DNA of 64,000 nt from Roseovarius sp. MMSF_3359. Its GTDB lineage: Bacteria; Pseudomonadota; Alphaproteobacteria; Rhodobacterales; Rhodobacteraceae. Below, piece by piece: positions 36,694 through 48,200 of this stretch (position 1 is its first letter; every line of letters starts with the position of its first letter). Made by a program: the position numbers and the translations under genes. Where the stretch lies: NCBI RefSeq assembly GCF_030733385.1, contig NZ_JASHJC010000005.1:186001-250000 (forward strand), given 5' to 3'. Under the pieces are notes generated by a model. The model did not search any database. It was not told the DNA's origin and saw only the letters and a program-made list of their open reading frames with translations.

Positions 36694-37971
36694 ATGGCCG
36701 AGAAAAAAGAGACATCTATCCTGCATATCGGTGCGCCCAAGACCGGGACGACCGCGTTGCAGTTTGGTCTGGCGACCTATGATGATGGCGTGAGTACCTA
36801 CGCAAGGTTTCCTACCTCACCGGACAATCCGAACCATAGCGAACCGCTCACCCTGATGGGGCTCGGGCCAGACGGTGTAGCGGATAGGGTCGAAGACTAC
36901 CGGCAATGGGCCGCCGGGGGCCACACGATGAAATGGCCGAAATCCATCCCGATGAAATTTTTCCTCCGAGAGGGAAAGGCGCCCGACATGGCCGCCGTGC
37001 AAGCCGCGTTTGAGAAGTCGATTGACGACGTTCCCCATCGCCGGATCATCTATTCGGCGGAGTCGCTCTTTTCCGGCGATGACAGTGCCACGGGGCTGGT
37101 CGCGGCGCTCAAGGATCGTTTCGAATTGATCCATGGCATTTGCTATCTGCGGCCCTGCGTCGGCGGGCTGGTGTCAGGTTTTCAGCAACGTCTGGCTCAG
37201 ACCAACCCGGCACTTTTCTTCGCGGACGATGTTTTGCAGAGCCTTGATGAGCTGACCTTCCACGATGCCGAATACCTGTCGCGTTGGCGCGAACTTCTGT
37301 CGGGCGACCGGCTTGAGCTTGCCGTTTACGACCGCCACCGCATGACAGATGGCGATATCGTCTCCGATTTCTGCCACCGTATGCGCCTTGAGCCCTCCAA
37401 GGCGCAGAAAATCAAGCTCAACCAGAGCTTCAGCGCGGAGGCAACAGCAATCCTTGCAGCCCTGTCACACTATGGCGATGTCCCTCGGGGAGATCCGAAT
37501 TTCACCAGGAACAAGGCCTATTTCAATATCCTGATGTATCAGTTTGGTGCCGGTAAGCTGGGGCTCTCAGACGCTTTTGCCAACCGATTGTTCGCCGCCA
37601 ACGGGGAGGCCCTGGATTGGCTCGACAACCTGTGTGGCCACGACTATGCGCGGAGCCGCAGCAAGGCCAGCCACGAGCTTGACTGGTCTGAAGACCTGTT
37701 TGAAATCTGTCAGGACACCCTGCCAGATGCCTGCAAATTCCTGCGCGCGCAGGGCGGCAAGGCGTTCAAACGTCTCCCGCAAGATGCCGAAGGGTTCGCC
37801 CGGGCGCTCTGCGAAATCCTGCGTCAGCCCGATCCGTTTCCGAAACGACGTTTGCCGCCATCATTCGATGCTGCGCAATACTATGTGCTCAACCCGGATA
37901 TCGCGCGCACGGGGGCGAAGGCAAAGGATCACTTCCTCGCACATGGCTGTTTCGAAGGCCGATTTTTTTGA
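36694..37971 (+). CDS. Sulfotransferase-like P-loop protein with C-terminal cell-surface module
   Basis: 425 residues. The N-terminal ILHIGAPKTGTTALQFGL is the 5'-phosphosulfate-binding loop of PAPS sulfotransferases. A central RRIIYSAESLF and the LAVYDRHRM strand fit the same fold. The final ~40 residues (FDAAQYYVLNPDIARTGAKAKDHFLAHGCFEGRFF) belong to a module repeatedly found at the ends of glycosyltransferases and polysaccharide enzymes. Together these suggest sulfation of a surface glycan, though no polysaccharide genes are adjacent. It diverges from the hydroxylase operon. Acceptor unknown. Confidence 0.7.
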   Translation: MAEKKETSILHIGAPKTGTTALQFGLATYDDGVSTYARFPTSPDNPNHSEPLTLMGLGPDGVADRVEDYRQWAAGGHTMKWPKSIPMKFFLREGKAPDMAAVQAAFEKSIDDVPHRRIIYSAESLFSGDDSATGLVAALKDRFELIHGICYLRPCVGGLVSGFQQRLAQTNPALFFADDVLQSLDELTFHDAEYLSRWRELLSGDRLELAVYDRHRMTDGDIVSDFCHRMRLEPSKAQKIKLNQSFSAEATAILAALSHYGDVPRGDPNFTRNKAYFNILMYQFGAGKLGLSDAFANRLFAANGEALDWLDNLCGHDYARSRSKASHELDWSEDLFEICQDTLPDACKFLRAQGGKAFKRLPQDAEGFARALCEILRQPDPFPKRRLPPSFDAAQYYVLNPDIARTGAKAKDHFLAHGCFEGRFF

Positions 37972-38164
37972 GGCGACGCCGGGTGTCTGACAGGCCTGCA
38001 GACATGTATGACTTATGTCGGGTGACCGGTCGCAATGATCATGCCGCGCCGCGATATTGATAAAATACAACTGAAATTTTCGGCTGATTCCGTTTCGCCC
38101 TAGGCACGTTCTTAAAGTCTTTGTGGCATTGACCCCTGCGTTAGTTTTTTGAGCGGAATGTTTC

Positions 38165-40210
38165 ATGTACCGGGTCGTCGCCTGCATCACTCAAGATCAT
38201 AATCTCTGGCTGCTTTTGCTGCCGGTCATCGTCTGCGTCTCCGGATCGTTCATCTCGGTGCTGTTGACCAAGCGGCTTGTCGGCGCGTCCGGCCAGCGCA
38301 GGGCGTTGCAGATGGGGTTGAGCAGCATCATCGCCGGGGCGACCATCTGGTCGACGCATTTTCTGGCGATGCTCGCCTATGATCCCGGCGTGGGACATGG
38401 GTACGAACCCGGCTTGACCGTGCTTTCTTTGGCAGTTGCCATCGTCGGATTGCTGATCGCCAATGCGGTGTTCACCTTCGGGCGTCATCCGGCCAAAGAC
38501 CTGTTCGCCGGCGGGATGTTCGGCCTCACGGTTTCGGCAATGCACTACTCCGGCATGTCGGCCTACCTCCTGCCCGGCGACATTATCTGGGAACAGGATC
38601 GGCAAGCAGTGTCAGTTACACTTGGCGCCATTCTGGGCGCCCTTGCCTATCGCCAGATCAATCGCCCCGTCACGCGGCGGCCCTGGCTCGCAGGGACGGT
38701 TCTGATGGTCGGCGCAATCTGCGCCATGCACTTCACCGGGATGAGCGCGTTCACCATCGAATTGAATTCAGCCCGCGAGGTGCCGCCCGAAGTGATCTCG
38801 GACGCCTCCCTCAGTGCCATTATCATGGCGGTCACTCTTGTCATCCTCCTGATCGGTTTTGCGTCTTTCAGTATCGAAGCCCATTTGGAACGCGAGACGC
38901 AGGGGCAACTCCAACATGCGGCGCTGCATGACCCACTGACAGGTCTGCCGAACCGGATGGGACTATCCCGCAAGATGGATGAGTTCGCGACCCGCCTGAA
39001 GAACAGCGAGACCGAAAAGGTCGCCGTCTTGACGATCGATCTGAACCTCTTCAAGCAGGTGAACGACCTATATGGTCACGCGGCGGGCGACACGGTTCTT
39101 ACCACCCTCGCATCAAGGTTTTCCGCTGGCCTTGAGGAGGATGAGTTCATCGCCCGGGCCGGTGGGGACGAGTTCGTTGCGCTCAAACGCGGTTTTCGCC
39201 GGGTTGACCAGATTTTGGCCTTTGCCGAACGGCTTCACGCGATCGTTGTCGAACCTATTCAAACCGGCAATGTTTCGACGAACGTGGGCGCTGCGATCGG
39301 CATCGCGACAAGCGTGGACGACGGGCGCGACATGGATGAGTTGCTGCACAATTCCGACCTGGCGATGTACAGGGCGAAATCAGAGCCGGAATGCCACATC
39401 TGCCTTTTCAACGCCGAGGTCGATCGACAAAGCCATGAAAGAAATGTGCTGATCCATGATCTGCGGCAGGCGCTTCCGAATGACGAATTCGAATTGGTCT
39501 ATCAGTTACAGAACAGTGTTTCATCCCGCGAGGCGACCGGGTTCGAGGTCCTGTTGCGGTGGAACCACCCGACGCAAGGGCGCGTTCCACCGTCGGAGTT
39601 CATCCCGATTGCAGAAGAAACCGGGTTGATCCGGGAAATCGGACTATGGGTTCTTCGCACCGCCTGCCTCGAAGCCGCGGAATGGAAATCGCCCTTTGAC
39701 ATTGCGGTCAATGTCGCCCCGCAACAACTTGTGCAGCCGTCATTTGTCGAACATGTCGCGGATATCTTGATGGAATCACGCCTGAACCCCGAACGGCTGG
39801 AACTTGAAGTGACCGAGGCCAGCATCATCGACGATCAGGCAACAGCGCTCAAGGCAATGCACAAGCTCAAGGCACTTGGCGTTCGCATTGCGATGGATGA
39901 TTTTGGCACGGGCTATTCGTCCCTTGCGACGTTGCAGGCGTTTCCCTTTGACAAGATCAAGATCGACCGCAGCTTTGTTCAGGACGTGCACAACAACGAG
40001 CAACGCGCCGCCATTGTCCGATCCACCCTCATCCTCGGGGATGCGTTGAACATTCCCGTTCTGGCTGAAGGCGTCGAAATTGAAGATGAGCTGAGTTTCC
40101 TAAACGCAGAAAACTGCGATGCAGCGCAGGGTTTCCTGTTCGGCAAGCCCTTGAGCCATGAACAGATGAGACAGTTTGTCGACAAGTCGGAAGATCGCGA
40201 AGCGTCCTGA
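38165..40210 (+). CDS. MHYT-GGDEF-EAL cyclic-di-GMP signalling protein
   Basis: 681 residues. The first ~240 residues are a membrane MHYT sensor of about seven helices, with repeated motifs WSTHFLAM, SAMHYSGMSAY and CAMHFTGMSAF thought to bind a metal and sense O2, CO or NO. A GGDEF domain (HDPLTGLPNR, then intact RAGGDEFVAL) and an EAL domain follow. The EAL signature reads EVL, a variant often still active, and the downstream DDFGTGYSS loop and the metal-binding N and E residues are retained. It could therefore both make and degrade c-di-GMP. Monocistronic, followed by a short antisense-strand ORF. Confidence 0.93.
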   Translation: MYRVVACITQDHNLWLLLLPVIVCVSGSFISVLLTKRLVGASGQRRALQMGLSSIIAGATIWSTHFLAMLAYDPGVGHGYEPGLTVLSLAVAIVGLLIANAVFTFGRHPAKDLFAGGMFGLTVSAMHYSGMSAYLLPGDIIWEQDRQAVSVTLGAILGALAYRQINRPVTRRPWLAGTVLMVGAICAMHFTGMSAFTIELNSAREVPPEVISDASLSAIIMAVTLVILLIGFASFSIEAHLERETQGQLQHAALHDPLTGLPNRMGLSRKMDEFATRLKNSETEKVAVLTIDLNLFKQVNDLYGHAAGDTVLTTLASRFSAGLEEDEFIARAGGDEFVALKRGFRRVDQILAFAERLHAIVVEPIQTGNVSTNVGAAIGIATSVDDGRDMDELLHNSDLAMYRAKSEPECHICLFNAEVDRQSHERNVLIHDLRQALPNDEFELVYQLQNSVSSREATGFEVLLRWNHPTQGRVPPSEFIPIAEETGLIREIGLWVLRTACLEAAEWKSPFDIAVNVAPQQLVQPSFVEHVADILMESRLNPERLELEVTEASIIDDQATALKAMHKLKALGVRIAMDDFGTGYSSLATLQAFPFDKIKIDRSFVQDVHNNEQRAAIVRSTLILGDALNIPVLAEGVEIEDELSFLNAENCDAAQGFLFGKPLSHEQMRQFVDKSEDREAS

Positions 40211-40255
40211 TCCAGCATTTTTTGGGCGACGATTTTGATCCGCAAAAAGGGCAGC

Positions 40256-40495
40256 TTACTGCTGCAAACAGCGGATCTTTTGTCTGACACGCTGTATCAG
40301 AGGTCGCGTATTTTCGTTCGCGGTCTCGCTCGGCGCCAGGTCAGGCAAGCGATCACGTTTGGCACGGCGTTTTTCCATCCGGCGGATCATGCGCACGAAA
40401 TCGTCCAATGTCTCGTCTCCACTCAACTGCGCCTCAGCAGGGGACACAACCTTGCATCCCTGCTGAAGCGAAGAGTGATCACACAGAAAACTCAT
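40256..40495 (-). CDS. Small basic hypothetical protein
   Basis: 79 residues from ATG 40495, with GGAG 9 bases upstream. Codon use looks coding, and the middle (DETLDDFVRMIRRMEKRRAKRDRLPDLAP) would form a charged amphipathic helix. I do not recognise a family. It is convergent with the MHYT-GGDEF-EAL gene, 46 bp apart. It could be spurious. Confidence 0.4.
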   Translation of the reverse strand: MSFLCDHSSLQQGCKVVSPAEAQLSGDETLDDFVRMIRRMEKRRAKRDRLPDLAPSETANENTRPLIQRVRQKIRCLQQ

Positions 40496-40952
40496 CAAGA
40501 AACTACTCCACTCGTTACGCATACCGTCCAACACGAATCGGTACGAGATACTTATAAAAGTGAATTAAGACTATATTTGGGCATTCATTATCCTATATAA
40601 ATGACCTTCCGGAACCAACCTTGAATGACCTATCCGATTAGAGCCAATTGCCCCGCTCAGAGTGGCAGCTTACCTGCATATCAGTGTCCCATTTCAACAA
40701 GCAGCGCGCTTGGTGCGATCAGTATCAACCTGCATGAACGCGGGGTCAAACCCGGTGTTTTGCCGCCTAGGCCGTTGGATTATATGGCTGTTAACAGGTT
40801 CTCGCTTCACTAACGCCCCGAGAAACACGCGGTCTATCACTGCAGACCAGCCTGCCCAGGGCAATGGCCTTGGCTAACCGGATCAACAGAGACCTGCACT
40901 GGCGTTTTCTCAAAGCAAACAACCTTAATGCCCGAGGAAAGCCGACCGTTCG
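40496..40952. other. Intergenic region without a gene
   Basis: About 450 bp before the signalling block. It is AT-richer around 40550-40620, where promoters for both flanking genes may lie. Short open frames lack ribosome sites; no RNA or repeat is recognised. Confidence 0.4.
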
Positions 40953-42032
40953 ATGGACCAGACCAAGATCTTGATTGTTGATGATTTCGAAGAAGACCAG
41001 GAAAAACTGATCTCTTTAATCCAAAGCGCGGGCGGGGAATTCACATTTGAGACGGTCAAGACCGGAGATGAGGCTGTTTCCGCCTTTGAAACCCGCGGAC
41101 ATGACTGCGTCATCGTCGATTACCGCCTTGCCCATGAAAACGGGTTGGAAATCCTGGAACGCCTCAAGGCGGTAGATCCGTTCTGCGCCGCGATCATGAT
41201 ATCTGGTCAGGGATCGGAACAAATTGCCACCAACGCCATGAAATCCGGTGCGGTGGACTACCTCGTCAAAGGAAGCATTTCCGGGCTGTCAGTCCGCACC
41301 ACCATCCAAAGGACAATCAAACGCTGCAAGGAATTCCGCAAAGCGAATACCAAGCAGATGGAACAAAGACAGTTTCTGAACACGCTCGTGCATGACATTC
41401 GCGCGCCTTTTATTCATATCCGCAATTCAACCAGCATGCTGGTCGAGGACCTCAGGACAGGCAGCTTCGATGACATTGACACCCTGGTCGATGTGCAAAC
41501 CGCGGCGCTCAACCACGCAGAGGCGTTGATAAAGACCTTGCAGGCTTACGCTCTGCTGGATGACGAAGTGGGCTTTGCGACGGTCGATCTGAATGACGTC
41601 TTCGACCTTCTGGGCAAGATCCTGCGGTCGGGTTCGAAAAGTGCGCATGTGAAGCTGCGCTTTGATACGTTTCCCGACGTCGAAGGCCATTCGCCACAAA
41701 TCAGCCAGCTGTTCCAAAACCTCATCACTAACGCGATCAAGTTCAACGAGGCGGCTTCGCCGGAGATCCGCGTAGGTTTGGCAGACGAGACCGACAACAC
41801 TGTCACGGTCTGTGTGGAAGATAACGGCGTCGGTATCGCACCGACGGATCACAAGGCGATTTTTCAGCCCCTCAAGAGGCTATGGAGCAAGGACGAATAT
41901 GCCGGTACCGGGCTCGGCCTCTCCATCTGCCAGAAAATCGTTGGACGGCACGGTGGCGAGATCTGGTGCGAGTCCGTGCCCGGCAAAGGCAGTAAGTTCT
42001 TTGTCAAGCTACGCCGCGCCCGCAAGAACTAA
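40953..42032 (+). CDS. Receiver-histidine kinase (REC-HisKA-HATPase)
   Basis: 359 residues, soluble. Residues 1-120 are a receiver domain with the acidic pair in IVDDFEED, phospho-acceptor in CVIVDYRLAHENG, and the K in YLVKGSI. The dimerisation/phospho-acceptor segment FLNTLVHDIRAPFIHI carries the His. The ATP-binding domain has an N box (NLITNAIKFNE), a G1 box (VEDNGVGIA) and a G2 box ([12 protein letters not shown]). An N-terminal receiver suggests that it is itself driven by phosphotransfer from another kinase. It opens the signalling block, 243 bp before the giant hybrid kinase, same strand. Confidence 0.92.
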   Translation: MDQTKILIVDDFEEDQEKLISLIQSAGGEFTFETVKTGDEAVSAFETRGHDCVIVDYRLAHENGLEILERLKAVDPFCAAIMISGQGSEQIATNAMKSGAVDYLVKGSISGLSVRTTIQRTIKRCKEFRKANTKQMEQRQFLNTLVHDIRAPFIHIRNSTSMLVEDLRTGSFDDIDTLVDVQTAALNHAEALIKTLQAYALLDDEVGFATVDLNDVFDLLGKILRSGSKSAHVKLRFDTFPDVEGHSPQISQLFQNLITNAIKFNEAASPEIRVGLADETDNTVTVCVEDNGVGIAPTDHKAIFQPLKRLWSKDEYAGTGLGLSICQKIVGRHGGEIWCESVPGKGSKFFVKLRRARKN

Positions 42033-42275
42033 GTCGTCAAGACCTGGGAGCACCTGTTCAAGACGTCGCCTACGGCGCAATTGAGCACGGCCACCCAACA
42101 GCGCGCAGAGGCACTTTTTCACCAGCACAGACATGACGTTCCCCCGATGGAGACGCGCTTCTCCTTTTCGCAGCACAAAAAGGTTGATGATTGGTTAAGC
42201 CCCCGTCGCAAGATCTCACTCTTCGTTAGCGGTTGAACCCGGAGAGTACGCGGAGATTAGCGACAGGGGATTAAA

Positions 42276-45200
42276 TTGGCGACATCTAAGAAACCCGTAG
42301 CAGAAACACCGCCCGAACTCGACTACCGGGCGATCCTGACAATGTTGACCGCGCTGAAACGCGGCGAGTTCTCCAAACGGGTGCCGGAGGGGCTTACAGG
42401 TCTCGAAGGTAAGGTCGCAGATGCACTGAACGACCTGGCGGAGATGAATGAAGTCTTTGCCAACGAGATCACCTCTATGGCGGAATCAATCGGAAACGGG
42501 CGATTCAAGACCCGCATTTCCAAGGCGCGCCGGCGCGGGGGATGGTCCGCGGGGATTGATGGCGTCAACGAAATTGCCAATGAGCTTGCCGGTCATGCCA
42601 ACGGGATCGTGACGGTTGTGGGATCGGTTGCCAAGGGTGATCTGCGCCACAAAATCGACATCGACGACCGCGACGAACCCCTTGCGGGGGACTTCCTGCG
42701 CCATGCCAAGGTGGTCAATTCGATGGTCGACAAGCTCGATGAGTTTGGCACCGAAGTGACGCGCGTCGCACGCGAGGTTGGCGTTGACGGCAAGCTGGGC
42801 GTGCAGGCCCATGTCAAAGGGGTGTCGGGGGCGTGGAAGGACCTGACGGACAACGTGAACCTGATGGCCAACAACCTAACCAACCAGGTGCGCGACATTG
42901 CGCAGGTGACCACGGCGGTGGCCCAGGGCGATCTGTCGAAGAAAATTACCGTTGAGGTCCGGGGCGAGATCCTGGAGCTGAAGAATACGATCAACACCAT
43001 GGTGGATCAGCTTGGATCCTTCGCGGACGAGGTGACCCGCGTGGCCCGCGAAGTCGGGACGCAAGGTGTGCTGGGCGGGGTGGCCGAGGTACGCGGCGTC
43101 GCCGGTACATGGCGCGACCTGACCAACAGCGTGAACCAGATGGCCGACAACCTGACCAGCCAGGTACGCAACATCGCGGAAGTGACAAATGCGGTGGCGC
43201 AGGGCGACCTGACAAAGAAGATCACCGTGGACGCGCGCGGTGAGATCCAAGACCTCAAGAGCACGATCAACACCATGGTGGATCAGCTTCGGTCCTTTGC
43301 GGACGAGGTGACCCGCGTGGCGCGCGAGGTGGGGACCGACGGCGTGCTTGGCGGGCAGGCCGAGGTGCGCGGCGTGTCGGGGACATGGCGCGAATTGACC
43401 GAAAACGTGAACTCCATGGCCAACAACCTGACCGATCAGGTGCGCAACATCGCCGACGTTGCCACCGCGATTGCCGAGGGGGATCTGTCGCGCAAGATTA
43501 CCGTGGATGCGAAGGGTGAGATCCGGACCCTTAAGGACACGATCAACGCAATGGTCGACCGGTTGCAGGGGTTCCAGTCCGAGGTGACCCGCGTGGCCCG
43601 GCTGGTGGGTACCGAAGGCACGCTTGGCGTGCAGGCCGAAGTGCGCGACGTGTCGGGCGTCTGGCGCGAACTAACCGAAAACGTGAACCAGATGGCCACC
43701 AACCTGACCGATCAGGTGCGCAATATCGCGGAGGTGACGACCGCCGTGGCGAATGGCGACCTGTCGCGCAAGATCACCGTGGAGGTGCGCGGTGAGGTCA
43801 ACCAGCTCAAGCAGACGATCAACCAGATGGTGGATACGCTCAATGGTTTCGCGTCGGAAGTGACACGGATGGCGCGCGAGGTGGGGACCGAGGGGGTTCT
43901 TGGCGGGCAGGCCGAGGTCCGCGATGTGGCCGGTATCTGGCGCGAATTGACGAACAACGTGAACCAGATGGCGAACAACCTGACCAACCAGGTGCGTAAC
44001 ATTGCCGAGGTGGCGCAATCGGTGTCACAGGGCGACCTGTCGCGCAAGATCACGGTGGATGCGCGCGGCGAGGTGCTTGGGCTCAAGGAAACCGTGAACT
44101 CGATGGTGGACCGGCTGAACTCCTTCGGGGCGGAGGTCACGCGGCTTTCGCGCGAGGTGGGCGTGGATGGCAAACTCGGCGGGGTGGCCGAGGTCGAAGG
44201 GGTGCGCGGCCTCTGGAAAGAACTGACCGACAACGTGAACCTGATGGCCACGAACCTTACCGATCAGGTGCGTGACATTGCGGACGTGACGACGGCGGTG
44301 GCGCAGGGTGACCTGTCGCGCAAGATCACGGTGGAAGCCAAGGGCGAAATCCTCGAACTGAAGAACACGATCAACGTCATGGTCGATCAGCTTTCGTCGT
44401 TCTCGTCAGAGGTGACGCGGCTTGCGCGGGAGGTGGGCCTTGAAGGCAAGCTCGGGGGGCAGGCCGAGGTGCGCGGGATTTCGGGGACATGGCGTGAGCT
44501 GACCGATAACGTGAACCTCATGGCCACCAACCTCACCGATCAGGTGCGCAACATCTCGCAAGTAGCAACCGCGATTGCGCAGGGTGATCTTGAGAAGACA
44601 ATCGTTGTGGATGCGCGGGGCGAGGTTCTGGACCTCAAGAATACGGTCAATACGATGGTGGACCGGTTGCGGCAGTTTGCCGGCGAGGTGACGCGGGTGG
44701 CGCGGGAGGTGGGGACCGAGGGCAATCTTGGCGGACAGGCGCGGGTGGAAGGTGTGGAGGGCACCTGGCGCGACCTGACCGATAACGTGAACCTGATGGC
44801 GAGCAACCTGACCGCGCAGGTGCGCGACATCGCCAAGGTGACCACGGCGGTGGCGCAGGGTGATTTGAACCAGAAGATCACTGTGGAAGTGCGCGGTGAG
44901 ATTCTTGAATTGAAGAACACGATCAACGTCATGGTCGATCAGCTTTCGTCCTTCGCGGACGAGGTGACGCGGGTGGCGCGGGATGTGGGGGTCGAGGGGA
45001 AACTCGGCGGGCAGGCGGATGTGCGGGGTGTGTCTGGCACCTGGCGCGACCTCACCGACAACGTGAACCTCATGGCCGACAACCTCACCAACCAGGTGCG
45101 CGACATCGCGCAGGTGACCACGGCGGTGGCGCAGGGCGATCTGTCGAAGGAAATCACCGTGGAGGTGCGCGGTGAGCTTCTTGAGCTGAAAAACACGATC

Positions 45201-48200
45201 AACACGATGGTGCAGCAACTGTCGTCTTTTGCCGATCAGGTGACGAAACTCGCCAGCGACGTCGGCACCGAAGGCATTCTTGGCGGGCAGGCACAGGTGG
45301 ATGGCGTGTCGGGCATCTGGCACTCGCTGACCGAGAATGTGAACTCGATGGCGCGGAACCTGACCGAACAGGTGCGGGGCATTGCGACGGTGGTGACCGC
45401 GGTGGCCGACGGTGACCTGAACCAGATTATCACGCTCGAGACCAAGGGCGAGGTGGCGACCTTGGCCGACACGATCAACGGCATGATCAAGACCCTGTCG
45501 ACCTTCGCCGACGAGGTGACAAACGTGGCCCGCGATGTGGGTATCGAGGGAAAACTGGGCGGGCAGGCGGACGTGCCGGGCGCGTCGGGCACGTGGCGCG
45601 ACCTTACCGACAACGTGAACGAGTTGGCCCGGAACCTGACCAACCAGGTCCGCGCAATCGGCGAGGTGGCAACTGCGGTGACGAAGGGCGATTACAGCCA
45701 ATCGGTACAGGTCGAGGTTCGTGGCGAGATTGCCCTTCTGAAAGACAACGTGAACCAGATGATCTCGACCCTGTCGGATTCGACTGCGATCAACGAACAA
45801 CAGGACTGGCTCAAGACCAACCTGGCGGCCTTCACGCGGATGCTGCAGGGCGAGCGTGATCTTGCGACCGTGGCGCAGAAGGTCATCAGCGAACTGGCCC
45901 GCGTGATCGACGCCCAACACGGCGCCTTTTACCTTGCCGAGACCGTGGACGAGGAGGTGCGCCTGAAGCTGGTGGCGTCCTATGCCTATCGCAAGCGCAA
46001 GAATGTCGCGAACGAATTCAAGCTGGGCGAAGGCCTCATCGGGCAATGCGCGCTTGAGAAGCAGTGGATCGACGTCCTGACGGTGCCCGAGGATTACATC
46101 CAGATCAATTCGGGACTGGGCGAGAAATCCCCGACGAACATCCTGGTCAATCCGGTCATCTATGAGAACGAAGTCAAAGGTGTTGTCGAACTGGCATCGT
46201 TCCACGAGTTTACCGATATCGAGCGGAGTTTCCTTGAGCAGTTCTTCGAAACACTCGGCACGATTATCATCAGTATCGAATCCGGTCAGCGTACCGAAGA
46301 GTTGCTGAAGCAATCGCAGCGCCTGACCGAGGAGTTGCAGAACCAGCAAGAGGAACTGCAGCAGACCAACGAGGAGCTCGAAGAAAAGGCCCGCGAGGTC
46401 ACGAAACAGAACGAAGAGGTTGAGCGGAAGAATATCGAGGTCGAAAACGCTCGCGCCGAATTGGAAGAGAAAGCGAAACAGCTTTCCCTCACATCGAAAT
46501 ACAAGAGCGAGTTCTTGGCGAACATGTCGCATGAATTGCGTACGCCGCTGAACAGCCTTCTTATCCTGTCGCAGCAGCTTGCCGACAACCCGGACAAGAA
46601 CCTCAACACCAAACAGATCGAACATGCCAAGACCATCTTCAGCTCGGGTCGCGATTTGCTCTCGTTGATCAACGAGGTGCTCGACCTGGCGAAGGTGGAA
46701 TCGGGGACGATGGCAATCGAAGTCGCCGACCTGGGTCTCGATTCCCTGCGTCAGCGGATCGAACAGAGCTTCAACGCGATTGCGCAGGACAAGAAGCTCA
46801 AGTTCGAGATCACCTTCGGCAAGGACCTGCCGGAAGCGATCAAATCGGACGAGAAACGGTTGGTGCAGGTTCTGCGCAACCTTCTGTCCAACGCCTTCAA
46901 GTTCACCGAAACCGGTTCCGTCAAACTATCGGTCGATCTGGTGAAAACCGGGTGGCGCCATTCCATTGCCGCGCTCAACAATGCCGAGAAAGTGATCTCA
47001 TTCGCCGTCACCGATACCGGGATCGGAATCGAAAAGGACAGGTTGGGTGTGATCTTCGAGGCCTTCCAGCAAGCCGATGGTGGCACGAGCCGCCGGTATG
47101 GCGGTACCGGTCTGGGCCTGTCGATCAGCCGCGAGATTGCCAACATGCTGGGCGGCGACCTGATCGTCGAAAGCACGGCGGGCGAAGGGTCGACCTTCAC
47201 GCTCTTCCTGCCGACGCAGATGGATCAGGCACCATCACTTGCGGAACAGGTTGACGAGATCGAGGACGCCGAGATTGTCCCCGAACCAAAGACCAAAACC
47301 AAACCTCCTGCGAAGTCCGCCAAGAAGGCCAAGTCCGATCTTGGCGATGACCGGAAAAAGGTTGATGAAAACAGCCGCACCCTGCTCATCATCGAGGACG
47401 ATCTGTCTTTTGCCAAAATCCTCATGGACCGGGCGCGCAAACATGACTTCAAGGTGCTGGTTGCGGGTACGGGTCAGGATGGTCTGGCGATGGCGCAGCA
47501 ATACAAGCCCGATGCCATCACGCTGGACCTTCACCTGCCCGACATGCACGGATGGGTGATCCTTGACCGTCTCAAGCATGACCCCGAACTGCGGCACATC
47601 CCCGTGCATGTCATGTCCGTGGACGAGGATGTCGAGCGGGGCCTGCAGTTCGGTGCCATTGACGTCGTGCGCAAGCCGCTCGATCCCAAGGCGTTGAACA
47701 TCGCGATCGAGCGTATTTCCAACTTTGTTGACCGCAAGGTGCGCAACCTGCTGATCGTCGAGGATGACAAGGTACAGCGACAGGCGATTGTTGACCTGAT
47801 CGGCAACAGCGATGTCGTGTCCCATGGCGTCAAGAGCGGCGAAGAGGCGCTCAAAGTACTGAAACAGAAGCAGTTTGACTGCATGGTCATCGACCTCAAG
47901 CTGCCGGGCATCAGCGGGTTCGAATTGATCCAGCACATCCGCGATGACGAAACGCTCGCGAAGCTGCCGATCGTGATTTACACCGGCAAGGAATTGTCGC
48001 GCCGCGAGGAGACCCGCCTGAGGAAGCTCACGGACAGCATCATCGTCAAGGGCGTCAATTCGCCGGAGCGTCTCCTGGATGAAACGGCATTGTTCCTGCA
48101 TCGGGTCGAGGCCAACCTGCCCGACTCCAAGCAGAAGATCATCCGCGAGCTTTACCTGACCGATCCGGCATTGGCGGGCAAGAAGGTCCTGATTGTCGAT

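Noticed and set aside
42756..45791. CRISPR or minisatellite explanation for the tandem repeats
   Set aside because: Units are 276 bp, in frame, without spacers, and encode a known HAMP-type module.
44406..46625. 739-codon open frame on the minus strand inside the HAMP-array kinase
   Set aside because: It is antisense to the repeats of a very high-GC gene; its periodic sequence simply mirrors the 276-bp units and it lacks a start context and family features.
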